Shown here: one piece after another, positions 44,626 through 56,574 of the stretch
How positions within the stretch are numbered: the stretch's first letter is position 1
How the letters are laid out: every line of letters starts with the position of its first letter
From: Bombus terrestris
Lineage: Eukaryota; Arthropoda; Insecta; Hymenoptera; Apidae
NCBI RefSeq assembly: GCF_910591885.1
Contig: NC_063281.1
Location: 13,871,200-13,935,199, forward strand
Reading direction: 5' to 3'
DNA: 64,000 bases
Made by a program: the position numbers and the translations under genes
The notes under the pieces: model-generated
The model's database searches: none
Seen by the model: the letters and a program-made list of their open reading frames with translations, nothing else
What the model was told of the DNA's origin: nothing

Positions 44626-47580
44626 TGTTCTCCTTTGTCGAGGAAACACTGACGAGCCGCCCACGCGTAACACGCCTATCATCGTCGTCGAACCAACGAA
44701 ACGCGTAGTATAGTACCACGATCCGGAGCTCGATCTTTCGCTCTTTCTCTTCTTTATGCAACGACCTGGTTGAACGTTCTGCCAGATCGACGGAGATCTC
44801 TACCAACGCCGGAGACTGAATTTGCATTTTTCTTAGATTCCGTTCGCTTACGGCTATCTTTAGATTTGCATAAGACTTATGAAGAATCGCGGAGCCGCTC
44901 GTGCAAAGATGATGCGTTCGATCAGTCAAATCGTTCGGTCTGGTTTAGCGGTATCAGCGTACGGTCTACGATAAACGAGTGCAGTTAACCCAGTGAAGTT
45001 TGTTCCAACGAATCTTCGTCGTGGGATTACGAGGGATGCGAACGTCTGCCAGTAAAATTGATAAATTTTCAAAAAATGGAGCTAATCGGAATTTGATTTA
45101 GCTAATCAGATTTGAAGATATATACGCCGTATATTAAGAACATTGGAACTTTTACGCCGAAAGATACGGCCAAGAATAGTTGGCATTCGGTCCGTTTAAT
45201 TACTTTAATAATTTCTCTGGCCAAAGCGTTGCAACGGAAACAGCAGCAGTGGAACATCAACGGATTGTCGTCCTGTCGTTCGATCTAATTACTCTTGCCG
45301 AGTGTTTTTAATTGAATTACGCGATAAATCTGAACAACCGGAGAATAATCTAACGAGCTCGAGTAATGGTGAAATAATTTCTTAAGTAATAATTTCTTAC
45401 GACGCACACTGTACCTAATTGGTCGTTATCGTATCGGAGAGATCGGTCACGCAATTATATGCGAGGGCGATCTTGTCGTGAGGTGTGGAAAACCGATGAT
45501 CATTAACCGGATCATAATCGCTGTTCAACGGAGATGAAATGGAAGATACGAATTTTTATTGGGATTTCTTCGTTCGACGAAAAAAAGAAAGTAAAAGAGA
45601 GAAAAAATGTATGAAACATAAAAATATGTGAGAACGCAGAAACAAAATACTTACGCCATCGACGGATTAACAACGGTTTACTTGTTCGTTGAATCCGATT
45701 CTGTCATTACGCGTATCAACTCTTTTTGCTTGTTTCCTCTTTTGTCCTGTTTGTTGCTTTTTTCTTTTTCATTCTTTCGTCTCTTGTTTGTCGGTTTTTT
45801 GAATAACGAAACGGCTCCGTGCTTTGCATGAAATTTATGTATTAAATTTGTAACGCGCCGTAAATGTAAATTGCACGTGATATTTTACAGAGAGCCAGTT
45901 GGATTCGCAGGACTTTTATTTCTGCGTAGAGTTTAAACGTTTACCGGGGTGGAATTTCTTTGATCGTTGAAGCAAAAAATAACGGGCCAAGAACGTAAAT
46001 TTTTGTATTCCAATCTCTTGGTCTCTTTGGAACATTATATACGTTTTTAATAAAATTCTAGTTTCAAAGATATACGATATTACCGTAGAATATTGCAAGT
46101 AATCGAGGAGTTAACGTTTGCGTTTGAAAATTTGCAGCGTCAAAAATCTGACGAAATTTCCCTCGATAGAGCCAATATGTATATGAAAAAGTATCGTTAT
46201 TCAAACGTCTTGGATATCAACATGTTTCTAACGTTCGAACGTATCTTTCTATTTCCCAGGAGACCTGCCGTTGCTTTGCAAACGCCGTGAACCTTGGGAG
46301 TGATCACCCCTCGATCAATTATCCATCATTCAGGACCAAAATTCGTGGCACAATCCGTGCAGTTGGCGATCGAACGGCTACTGTAACACTTCCCAAAGCG
46401 AAATTATATTTCGCGACAAGGGTGTTAATGAACGAGCTCGGGCTTCAAGCTTAAAATATTCAGGCGATCTAAGGTTCTCTAGAAGTCTGTTCTCAAAGTA
46501 CGTATGAAATTTTAAATTCGAGTATTCCTGGCACGCTGATTCACGAGCATCGAATTCACGGAATTCGAGCGCACAAACGTCCGTTTATTAGAGGAATATT
46601 CCGGCCTGGTTGTGCACGTTACTTAACGCAAGGTTGTTTAGCACTTAAGAATAATTTACGAGGTTGGCCTACCGTACGTGCAGCATCTGGCCGGCGATTT
46701 GGTCGTTACAGAAAACGCCAGACTAAAGAACGTCAGAAAAAATATTATGATTTCGTTTCCTCAATTGGAATTCAATTCTTTGCGAGCGATTCGATTCGCG
46801 ACCATGCGATACTTTTACGCAGATTCATTCGTGGAAACATTTTTCTTTCTTTCTTTTCGTGCTTTCTTTAAATAACAAACGGATGATCTATTGAAATTGT
46901 TTTTGCACGATACACTGGTAAACGCTGTTGCGCTCTTATAAGTTCACTTGTTCGCGGTTTCAACGTGGCGATCAACGCATCTTGTTATTAAGAGTTTAGC
47001 CTTCGACATTATGCTTTATATTATTGTCGCAGTGTTACGTGTTGCTTGTCCTTGGTTAACCTTCTGAGACTTAATGACACTTAACACGTTTAGGTTCATC
47101 ATGCGAGCAAACCTGCCTTTATTCATGAATTAATTACGACTCAACGACGTTTTTGAGTCACCTATGTGACTCATTTCCCGTTCGCAATTACACGAACGTT
47201 CGTTCAAAAATTACATTCGTGTTTTCGATAAAAATTGAAAATATCTGTAGACATATATATTTAGAAAGCAACCTGTTACTTGGAATTCTGTAACCGTTTT
47301 ATAATTAAATCGCGATTAAAGCAATTGACAATCGAAAGTTTTCCGTCCAATGTACGCGATCCTCGACTATTCGTGCATCGAATTTTCACTCGTCAAGCGT
47401 TCGAAAATAAGCGCTGTCGATTACGACGCGAAGAAAGCAATAATTATTATCGACGAGCTTGCAACAGATTGTACCACCACTCAATTAGCACGCCGTTCGA
47501 ACGCGATAATAAAATAAATTACCTTGTACCGATTTATTTTCCGACAGGTTTATAGACGATCGATACAGAGCGAGTTAGGT
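44626..47580. other. non-coding stretch, no gene seen
   Basis: No recognised gene, RNA or array. Open frames of up to 106 codons lack motifs. Confidence 0.55.
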
Positions 47581-50500
47581 GACATTTTTTTTACAAAGCA
47601 ATGAAAATAATGAATAAACGATCGAAAGATCTCGTGTCATGGTACCTAAACGAAGCTTGTTCGCCAACGGAGCAATTTTGTTTTACGTCGAAATTTTTAC
47701 ACTGTAAATAGTATATGCCCACCAATGAAACAACTCTATTCTCCTATAAATCATATAAACATATCGATAAAGTCATGAAGCATGTTATTAGTATTTAAAT
47801 TACCTATAAAAATGATATTAAAATTCACTAAAATTTTGTTCAAAGCCAACAAATCGATCGAAATAAAATCCAATCAATCAGGCAACGTAAAATGCGTATC
47901 ACATTTTTCAATAATTTTTCAATTGAAATTCTATTCGCAATTAATAGCGGTATACAGCTAGGAATTGTGAATTTTCGGAATTGAGAGAAAGATCGATACA
48001 CGTGGATGGTGGATGAACGTGCAAGTTTTTGTATCTTTTGCTTCGCGCGTATTCATCGTCTCACAATCGAAACAAATAATAGGATTCTTCGATGAATTTC
48101 GTGCTTTCCTATCTAACTCTGCTAGAAATGACGATGTACCTGCATTCAGGCAGCTCTGTTAACGATTCGTCGTTAAAATTCAATTGGTTTCGAGCGGTTC
48201 GAAAATGGAAAGGGGAGACAGAATGTGCGAAGAGGAAAAACCGGGTGTTGCACGGGAACGCGCCATATTTTTTTCTCCGCGATTACGATTCACGGGGATT
48301 AATCTTCTTGGAGTTCGAACGAAAAAAGAAATACGAAGAACAGTTCTGAATGGTGCGCGGCTGTGCAATTTTCTTCTCTTCAGATTTAAAGATATTTACA
48401 ACCTGTTCGACGTTTGTACAATGAATTTTTATTATCGTTAATAAGTGTCGAACAGTAGTCGGTAATCATTGCAGGCATTTCCTTTCCTCAGTATATATAC
48501 CGCTTTCTATAATAGAAATTTCTCGGTTGAAGCGTTCTACCGGTCCATTCGTCGTTCTCATTATCAGACTTCGAAGAGAGTGTACTTTTCAGGACATATT
48601 CTTTCATCAATTCATGCGGAATATAATTTTTCCATTTTCCTTTTCCAAGGAAGCATTGTCTCGTTTCTTCCAAATAATGTCCACGCGACTCTTCCCATGT
48701 AATTTATTTGTAAAAGTTTCATCGTTTATTAAGTTTCTTATCTGTGGCCCAGCAGATATAACTCTCTTTATCTTTGTTTTCAAACGAGCAAATCCTGGTC
48801 TGGTTTTATTCCTCGGTCGTACAATGTTTATCGTATCTCTTAATTTTTCGTATAAGTGGTGTAATATAATGTAAACGGTTTATATATATAAACTTTTTAA
48901 AGTTTCCTCGTGGTTAACGTTACATTTTAAGAAACTTGTAATAACGAGTAAGTTTTTTTTACGCGATTCAGAATTTTTTTCGTGGTCGAATTTTAAAAAT
49001 GTTATTCTGTTTCAAAGAAATTACGAATACTTTCTACTGTACTTTCTACTTACGACGTATGTACTTTTTCGAAATTGATCGCTAGTGTTTTATATTTCTT
49101 TTCCTGATATCGATACGTTTCGAGGTGACCGATCTTTTTATACAGCGGTGTCCCCGCACCCTGCTGTCCCGCTCGCGAAGAAAACAGCGATATCTCGCAT
49201 ATCTTGTATACCTTAATCGGTAGCCAAGTAAATTAAAACTCAAGAGACACATGTACGTTATTCCGATATCTAAAAACACTTTGAACGAATTTCCATAAGA
49301 CACACGAATGAATTTATAAATCACCGTAACCCGATCGAATGCATAGAGGCCGGCCGGTTCTCGTTAAAGCCCAGCTAAAGCTTCGAATCTTTGATCTTAA
49401 TTATAGCATTAATTAAGAGTTTATCTGACTGGCAACTAGTCGACGATTGTCTCGGTTCTAACGGGATTTCTTCTTTTTCCGTCGCGTTTCGTATCGGTTC
49501 TCCCTTTCCTCTGGATAATCGGGCAGGCACTTTTATAAAATGAGAACTGGTTCGGTGGCACGGGTAAACCGCACGTGTCGAGCCCCATGGAAAATTAGAT
49601 TTCGCGTAATTGGGTCGAATAAGTGGAAACGAGCGAGCAGCCAAAGGTAAAAATAACAATCACGATTTTACGTAGCTACCCTCGCGCGCCGTGGTTACCG
49701 TTCACGATGTAATTAACCGTGGAATGCTAAACAGCCACGATTTCGACCGGCCACTTTCCAAAGCGAATACATATAATCCTGCGATTATTTGTCGTTTATC
49801 GAGCCTTCGTAGAGTTACTGTTACTTTATTCTAGAGATCTAGAGATCAAAAACTACGTTGTATTTGAGCAACATGATTTCGTTGGAGGAAGATTCACGAT
49901 GACAAATGTCACGATGTGTCATCGCTATTTATCGAGAGAGACAATGATCATCAGGTTAACACGGTGTATACACAGGCTTTCAACTCAATGGATGATGTTA
50001 TTCTATAATTCGTAAACCGATAGCCACGAGCTTCGTCGGAACATCGTTGTCTGGATAGCTAGCTATCTCTCAAATCGTCACCTTCTTGTGAAATTATCGA
50101 ATTTAACCATTTAAATGCTCTATCGGTTCGTTGACTGTCCAGATATTCGAAAAGAACATCTGAAACCGTATGCTCCCGGGATTATCCATTAGAAGAAGCC
50201 AACGTTTTCGTATCGCTCCATACCGGACTAACTCGAGTAACTTCGATCGTATCAAGAGACGTTGCTCAACTGCGAACGGTGTTAGCGAAATCGTCGACTT
50301 GTTTCACGGATCCCCCAACTTCCTTTGAAGCATTCGTATTATGTGAAAGTGCAGGAATCGTAGCTTCAGATTAACGCTCGCTCTTTTATACTTTGGTTCG
50401 TACACTCGTGTGTTCGACGCTAAAGGGCCCGTGCCCGTTAAATAAATGAATAATCGCCGATATCTACGATTGCCTTCTGCTTATGTATTTCGACGAGCCG

Positions 50501-50700
50501 ACAAAAGCGGAAGAGGATCGCAGTCATGGCGGCGCTGATAGAATAGAGGAAAGAAGAAGAGAGGGAGAGAGAAACGAGGAAGGAACTGGAACAACGGAAC
50601 GGATTCGGGGCTCTGTGCTCGCAAGATGACGTCATAAACCTTATTTATACCTGCGCGTGTTTCAAGCGTACAAGAACGGTGCCGTTATTCGGGGCACACC
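47581..50700. other. non-coding, mainly AT-rich stretch
   Basis: AT-rich (47580-47960 especially), with no recognised gene. A CRE palindrome, TGACGTCA, at 50627-50634 sits next to ATTTATA (50642-50648), which reads TATAAAT on the minus strand. This is a weak promoter-like pairing. Confidence 0.5.
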
Positions 50701-50721
50701 TCGTCTCAGTTGGCGCGGGTG

Positions 50722-50782
50722 CGAGTGCGAGCGAGAACGCGAGCGAGAACGCGAGCGAGTACGCGAACGCGAACGCGAACGC
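50722..50782 (+). repeat. GC-rich GCGAGAACGCGA dodecamer tandem
   Basis: Three near-perfect 12-base units (50731-50766), flanked by GCGAGC and ACGCGA half-units. The translations are Arg/Glu, Arg/Ser or Ala/Arg-rich in every frame, so the 122-codon open frames across it are artefacts. Confidence 0.9.
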
Positions 50783-53700
50783 TCCGATGCGGGCGTAAAT
50801 ACGCGAATACCCACGCCTGTGCACGTCCGTGCTTTGCGGTTGAACACGCACCAGAGCACATCCTACACTCGAGGATTGCATCATGCAACCAGGCTGCGTT
50901 GTTGGGTTACGAAATCCTGGAAAATCTACGAGCCCACGCGAGCCAGGGTCGCGTACAATCGATTCCTTCAGCGTTCACCCATCGGGGATTCAACGTACAA
51001 CATACCAATACCATCGAGGCGGTAGGATCGTTTCCTACGTCGTATTTTTCTCGTTTATTTTATTTCTTTTTAAATTAACCCAGATATTTCGCAATTCTTC
51101 GTTTTTTTTTTGCTTTTTCCTTACACAATAAGCGCATCTACATTAAATTTAGTCCGAGGTAGTTAAGTTATTTGGAAAAATCAATTCGTACTTGGTCAAA
51201 GTATCAAAGCATTCGCGTGTTTCATTTAGCCTGTAACTTCAATTACGTTTGTCCGTGCAAACGTTCATCAACAATTTCGCGTTCGTGCTGTTAAGCTGCG
51301 TATCGCGAAAATTTCCCCCGTAGCATCGAATACAGTGATTCTGTGATAAAACAAGAAGAAGAAAAAGATAAAAAGAGGAAACAAAAAAGGGGGGAAAGGG
51401 GAGGAGAAAGCCGATTCTCCGGTACGGAAATGGAGAGAGTCGAGGTGAATCCACAAAGCGGATCGCTACGGAGAGATTGTACAGAAAAAGAAGTAAAAAT
51501 TAAAGACCGAGGGAAATTCGGTTACGCTTTTGCGAATCACGAGCTCGCCATGACGTTTATGTGTGTATGCTCCTTTATGAATGAGATAGAGACAGAGATA
51601 AAGAACGGCGAGGGTCTGTAATGTTGCGACGCGTTTCTCCACGCGTGTGTTAGTTAACAGGAAACGGGGGAAATATAAAATGAATTACGAGTGGAACGGA
51701 TACGTTTGTGTCGGCCATCATTTACAGTTAATACGAGAAAAATGCATATTCGTGTTTCCCACAGACGATGTTTTAATCTTGCCCGTTTAAACTTCCCTGT
51801 GAGCGCGTCTCTGTGTTGACGATATAAGATAAGACGCGGCCAGAAACCTGGGAAAATATGATTTATACGCGACGCGACCGAGTCGTCCTCGTCATTAATT
51901 TCGGCATTTACGATTTAAAATGTACGAGTAAAAATAATTGCGATTCGACGGTTAATATCATCGGATCGATAGCATCCATCGGAAAACGTCAATTGCAATT
52001 AGCCGTTTGCCAGCAATTTGTAAAGCTATTTTAATTTATCGATTGATCTACTGCTAAAAGATCCGGCGTTCTCGAATTTACGAATTTTTTGAAATCTTGG
52101 TCGTAATCTTTCCAACCAGATTCATAGCTTTGTAAAGTCACAAAATTTATTATTAACTTGCGTTTTACGAGGGGAAAACCAGCCAGTATGAAATACCGAA
52201 TCTCGTTTTAAGATACGATGTATCGTGCATGACATTAAAATAAAAATAAAAATCAAGTTGCCACGAAATTCAACAACGAAAGAGGAAAGCGATGGAACGG
52301 TAGGGATATTATTTCATATGTAATTGTGAAATAACGAACGTCTGGACTCATAATGCAGATGGTAGACCAGCGCGCAGGCCCTGAATTTAAAAGAGCTCAT
52401 TAAAAGAATGCAAAGAGTTCACTGACTTTGAGAACAGCCCACGAAGAAATGTTACAGTCGTTTTTTAAATTACGTCTCACGCGTCGCGGTGTTTAACAGG
52501 TGCAAAAGTCAATTTACCATCCATCAATTCTACGCTTTTATCGCTGACGAGATACCTATTGTTATATTATACGAACATATCTATTATTCGACCGACAGTT
52601 TCGAGATTACGTAACTATTCTTGTAAATAGGACTACTCTATCTACTCGTGCGACACAAATTCTTACGAGACAATTCATCTATTTTCATAGCTCCACTGTT
52701 TCCGTCTAAGTACAATTTTCTTCACTTCGGAATTGCAGCGACTTTAGTGGTTTAAAAGGATGTTTGTTTGTATCAACAACGAATCGTGATAATTTTTTAA
52801 TTATCTATTATCAATGCCCTATTGCTAATAATCCCAATTCGCGTATACCTATGTACCATATGTACGCGCAACCAGATGTTTGGTTTTATAGTTGTCATTT
52901 GTAATACGACGATCTTGCAATATGTAAACGATCTTGTCAGAATTGGTTGGACTGATCCATAATAACGCACGTGTGCGGACGTCTTAAAGGGTCTACAAAT
53001 TGGTCAGCTGGAAACGGCCATTTTAATCGTCGCATTATTTATGCAAATTCCAAATGTGAAAATGTCAGCTGTAAAGTGAAATTTCGTATCGCAAAGTCAA
53101 TATCGGAAGAGGAACGTGTCATGTACGAGCAATTAATTAGAGCGAAATATAAAATTTATAATAGAAGAACATCTCGAAAAAGAATTTTCTTGAAAAATAT
53201 TTTATTCGATGAACGATATCCTGTTAATCTAAAGTAATGTAAAAGGAAGAGATTAATCCAGGAAAGGGATTTAATCGAGACCGATAAATTAAATAAATAA
53301 ATGAATTTCTATCAGTAATTAAAAAGCCAAACAGAAAGTCGTTTCTTTCGAGACGAATAGCAATATTTATAGCCGATTAAAGCGTAGCTTTATTAAAAAA
53401 TTGACGTCAGGTCGTCTACAAATTTAAATCGAATAGAATTCGAGAAGCGAAGCTTCCAATTATGCCCGTAATAGAATTACCCTAACAAAATGATCTAATA
53501 AAGATCAAACGGCGTTCTGCAACTAGGTTCGAGCCAGAGTACTTCCCTTTTATCAATGCCTCTGAATTTAGGTCATGTTTTTGTAGGGACAGAAAAGTCT
53601 TCTGCTAAGAGAAGAAACGTATTATTCTTTGAAAGCACTATAGCTCTTTCTCGCTTCTTTTGCTTGCTTCGTAAACATTTATTCCTTATAATGCTTTGTT

Positions 53701-53904
53701 CAAAACGTTACGTTTTTCTTCTATAGAAACAATTGATCGAATATTCATTGCTATGAAAGCTAGCTGCCCATAACCTATAGTGCACCAATTGTATCATTAT
53801 GTATAGAATCTATATTTAGTTTGATGTATTCGATCGAACAGAACAAATGACGAAAGAAAAATTCTTTTGCCCGCAACTGTTTGTACGGTGTACATATACA
53901 TATA
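50783..53904. other. non-coding stretch with a polypurine tract
   Basis: Purine-rich tract at 51350-51410 and a perfect CRE palindrome at 53402-53409. No gene is recognised. Confidence 0.5.
51350..51410 (+). repeat. polypurine tract
   Basis: About 60 bases of almost only A and G, ending in a G-rich part (AAAGGGGGGAAAGGGG). It could adopt a triplex structure, but this is inference. Confidence 0.85.
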
Positions 53905-54320
53905 CAGTAGAATCTCCGGTACATGTCCAAATTAATCAGGACATATAACTATACGGATGGGAGAATTTTCGGATAGTTTCAAACTATTTCTTGATGTCAT
54001 CGATCGTAGATTCTTGCCGTTTTTACAACACTTCCGCGTATCTTTCTAGTTTGCGAAGTACCTATCTTTTGTTTTCTTTCGACGCTTGGTACAATCACGC
54101 GCTTCCTCTCTGACGTCATTATGACGTCGCCAGATAATAACGCATACGATAAACTTGCAGAAAAGACGTATAACGGTAAAAGGCGCAAAAAAGAAATATC
54201 GTTCTGTTAATAAAACCTTCGAATAGTGGAACTTTCGTATAATACAACACTCGGATAATAAATTTTCGAATAGCGAACATGTCGCTGTATTGGTGTACTC
54301 TGGATGATTGGAAATTCGGA
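53905..54320 (+). mobile_element. pogo/Tigger-like DNA element fossil
   Basis: Begins at TA|CAGTAGAATCTCCGGTACAT with TTAATCAGGAC shortly after, then GAATTTTCGGATAGT, the word order of pogo/Tigger-type terminal regions. At 54220-54310 further pieces of the same style occur: TTCGAATAGTGGAACTTTCG, CGGATAATAAATTTTCGAAT and ATTCGGATTAAAAGGG. No transposase reading frame is recognisable, so it is a non-autonomous or decayed copy. The right-hand end and target duplication were not located. Two CRE-like words lie inside it (54111 and 54122). Confidence 0.5.
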
Positions 54321-56518
54321 TTAAAAGGGTTAAAAGTCCGGTAACAGATGAAAATTTGTTTGGTGACGTTACAAATTGCACGATGTACCAAGGAAATAAA
54401 ACGGTTCCCAGTGAATAATTCAAAAGCATCAAAATCGAACGGCTACCGGGCAGATATTCTCTTTTGTTCGCTTTAGCTTGCTTTCTTCTCCCATCCGATC
54501 GGAAGAAATTCGATTTTATCATAAGCTGGTGTCTGACTCGTCGTCCCTTTCTTTCCTCGTGTCAGACACTCTTCTGTTATGTCGTAAATAACAAGGATAT
54601 ATATGGAGAGTCCGAGAAAGGGGCACGTGCGTTCAACGATTTCATCTGCGAACGTTGCGTGCCATTATATACAGTTCTGTTTAACATACAAAACAAATAA
54701 GATAGAACCGTTCGTATGCAGCATCGTGTTCGCCTGGGGATCTCTTTTCTCTGCTTGCCTCGTGAATTTTTCCAGCGAAATTTAATCCAGTAGTTCCAGG
54801 CGGACCTACGAGACCGATATGAACATTGCCGCACTCGGGATTCGTCTCTTTTGTTCGTGTATAGACGCATTTAAAATATTTCCAACCCCGCGTTTGCTAT
54901 TCTCCAGATATCCAGATTATTTATTACAGCATTATACGTTTCTGCTAGGAAATTCGAAGAATCGACGAGCCAAGCAAAATTTCTCTTTTGAATGTTTTTC
55001 AAAAGAATTTTTATTTTTATCGATATCAACATCTCAAGCGTTTTAGTCCAGTTCTTCGGTTTAACTGCAATTTGTCAACGGACCGCGAAAACGTATATCT
55101 GCATACGGAAGGGTAACGAGGCTACAACTCTGTCGTTAGCGAAAGTAGAATTAAGAGAGTAGAATTAAGAAAAGGAGATCGTCTGTTTAGCCATTGATGA
55201 AAGATTCACGGAGATCGGTCTCGAAAAATGTGCATAGAATCGAGATTCTGTCGTCTTTCGTATGTATTCGACAAATTGAAAATCTGGATTTTTCTTCCGG
55301 TTGGTTTTGCCCTATATCCCCCGACTTTACCCTTCCGAATTCCTGTGTGATCCGCTACTATCTCAAACTGCATCGAATTTGTAGGGAGAGGTTTCGCGTT
55401 ACGCTCAAGAGCACTGGAAATACGAAATATGTACCAAAGTAATATCCAGATTTGCCTGCGTGTCGCCGATACGTTTGTTTGCTTTTCAGACCATGTCATC
55501 CAGGGAAATGGTATTTCTTGTTGTTGATTCTTTCACTGATTTGACGACTAAATATTTCTTCTGTCTCCTTTCTACGAATTTTATTCCACTATTACAGCAT
55601 ATTATTCTTTAAAAGGTGTGCAAATTTCAATTATGGAAGAAACGAAAAATCCATTATTTATCCGCTATTAGTTCGACACTTTGGCAAATCTCGAAAGCTT
55701 TATACGACAAAATCGAGTGGAAAGAATTCGTGTTACGGATATTTTTTCTGCCAAAAGTTCGAAGGATAAATAAGCGAACAAACAACGTATGTTGTAATTA
55801 ATCACGAGTGTTTGCGTTCTCATTTTTCACACGTGTCGAGAGTCAAGCGATGTATCGTTACGTAGCAACCTGTGTTCTATTCAAATTGACAAAGATGATC
55901 GTACAGTGATAATCGAATGTTTTTCCCTCGATAATATAGGTCTGTTCTTTCTTTAATATCGTGTACGATAAGCGATATTTAACAAAAGGATTAAACGAAT
56001 TAATTATGTCAAATCCATTTACTCGAATGATCATAATTGACCATAGTTAATAATCAACGAAGAAACTTTTAAGCAACAAAATCAAATATATTCGACTATG
56101 GTGGGTTCCATTTTCCAGCAGGATCGAATACAACAAAATATAGTTTGACTTTGGCGCATTGATTAAATGATATTGCGAAATGGTATTTGATAATTATCGA
56201 CACAAAGAAATTATTAATTGTAAGCGAATTCAATTTCACGTCCTGTTTTATTCACAACACACAGTAAAATCGAAGATGATTTATTTATCCGATAGAGGTA
56301 TAAGGTCCCCGATGGATACATATTATATATCCTCTCGGGAGTAGGTAAACGGGAAAAAATACACGAAGAAATTCGCGCAAGTATCGTATTTAATGGCGGA
56401 AAAGGTATTAGCAAACTCGTATCATCGAATGCTTCCAGCGATAAAGAGGCATTTTAAAGCTAATAATCTTAACGTCTGCACCCGTATTAATAATATAATT
56501 GGTCTTTTTTTGTTGCAG
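54321..56518. other. non-coding stretch, no gene seen
   Basis: A 14-base tandem duplication (AGTAGAATTAAGAG twice) lies at 55144-55171. Otherwise there are no recognised features. Confidence 0.55.
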
Positions 56519-56568
56519 GTACAAATCGGGAAAATTGGGAGTCGAAAATCGTATACTTGGAGATTTTG
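56519..56568 (+). other. candidate 50-nt internal exon
   Basis: A strong acceptor (GGTCTTTTTTTGTTGCAG, ending 56518) and a good donor (TTTTG|GTAAGC at 56569) bracket 50 bases open in all three forward frames. Frame 2 reads YKSGKLGVENRILGDF and stays open beyond the donor. No family is recognised; it could be a coding or non-coding small exon, or chance. Confidence 0.25.
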
Positions 56569-56574
56569 GTAAGC

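Noticed and set aside
50657..51078. Arg/Glu-, Arg/Ser- and Ala/Arg-rich frames resembling SR proteins
   Set aside because: Generated by the GC-rich dodecamer repeat in all frames of both strands.
53461..53550. tRNA gene suggested by a GGTTCGAGCC B-box-like word near 53525
   Set aside because: No A box or cloverleaf can be folded upstream and the acceptor stem is absent.
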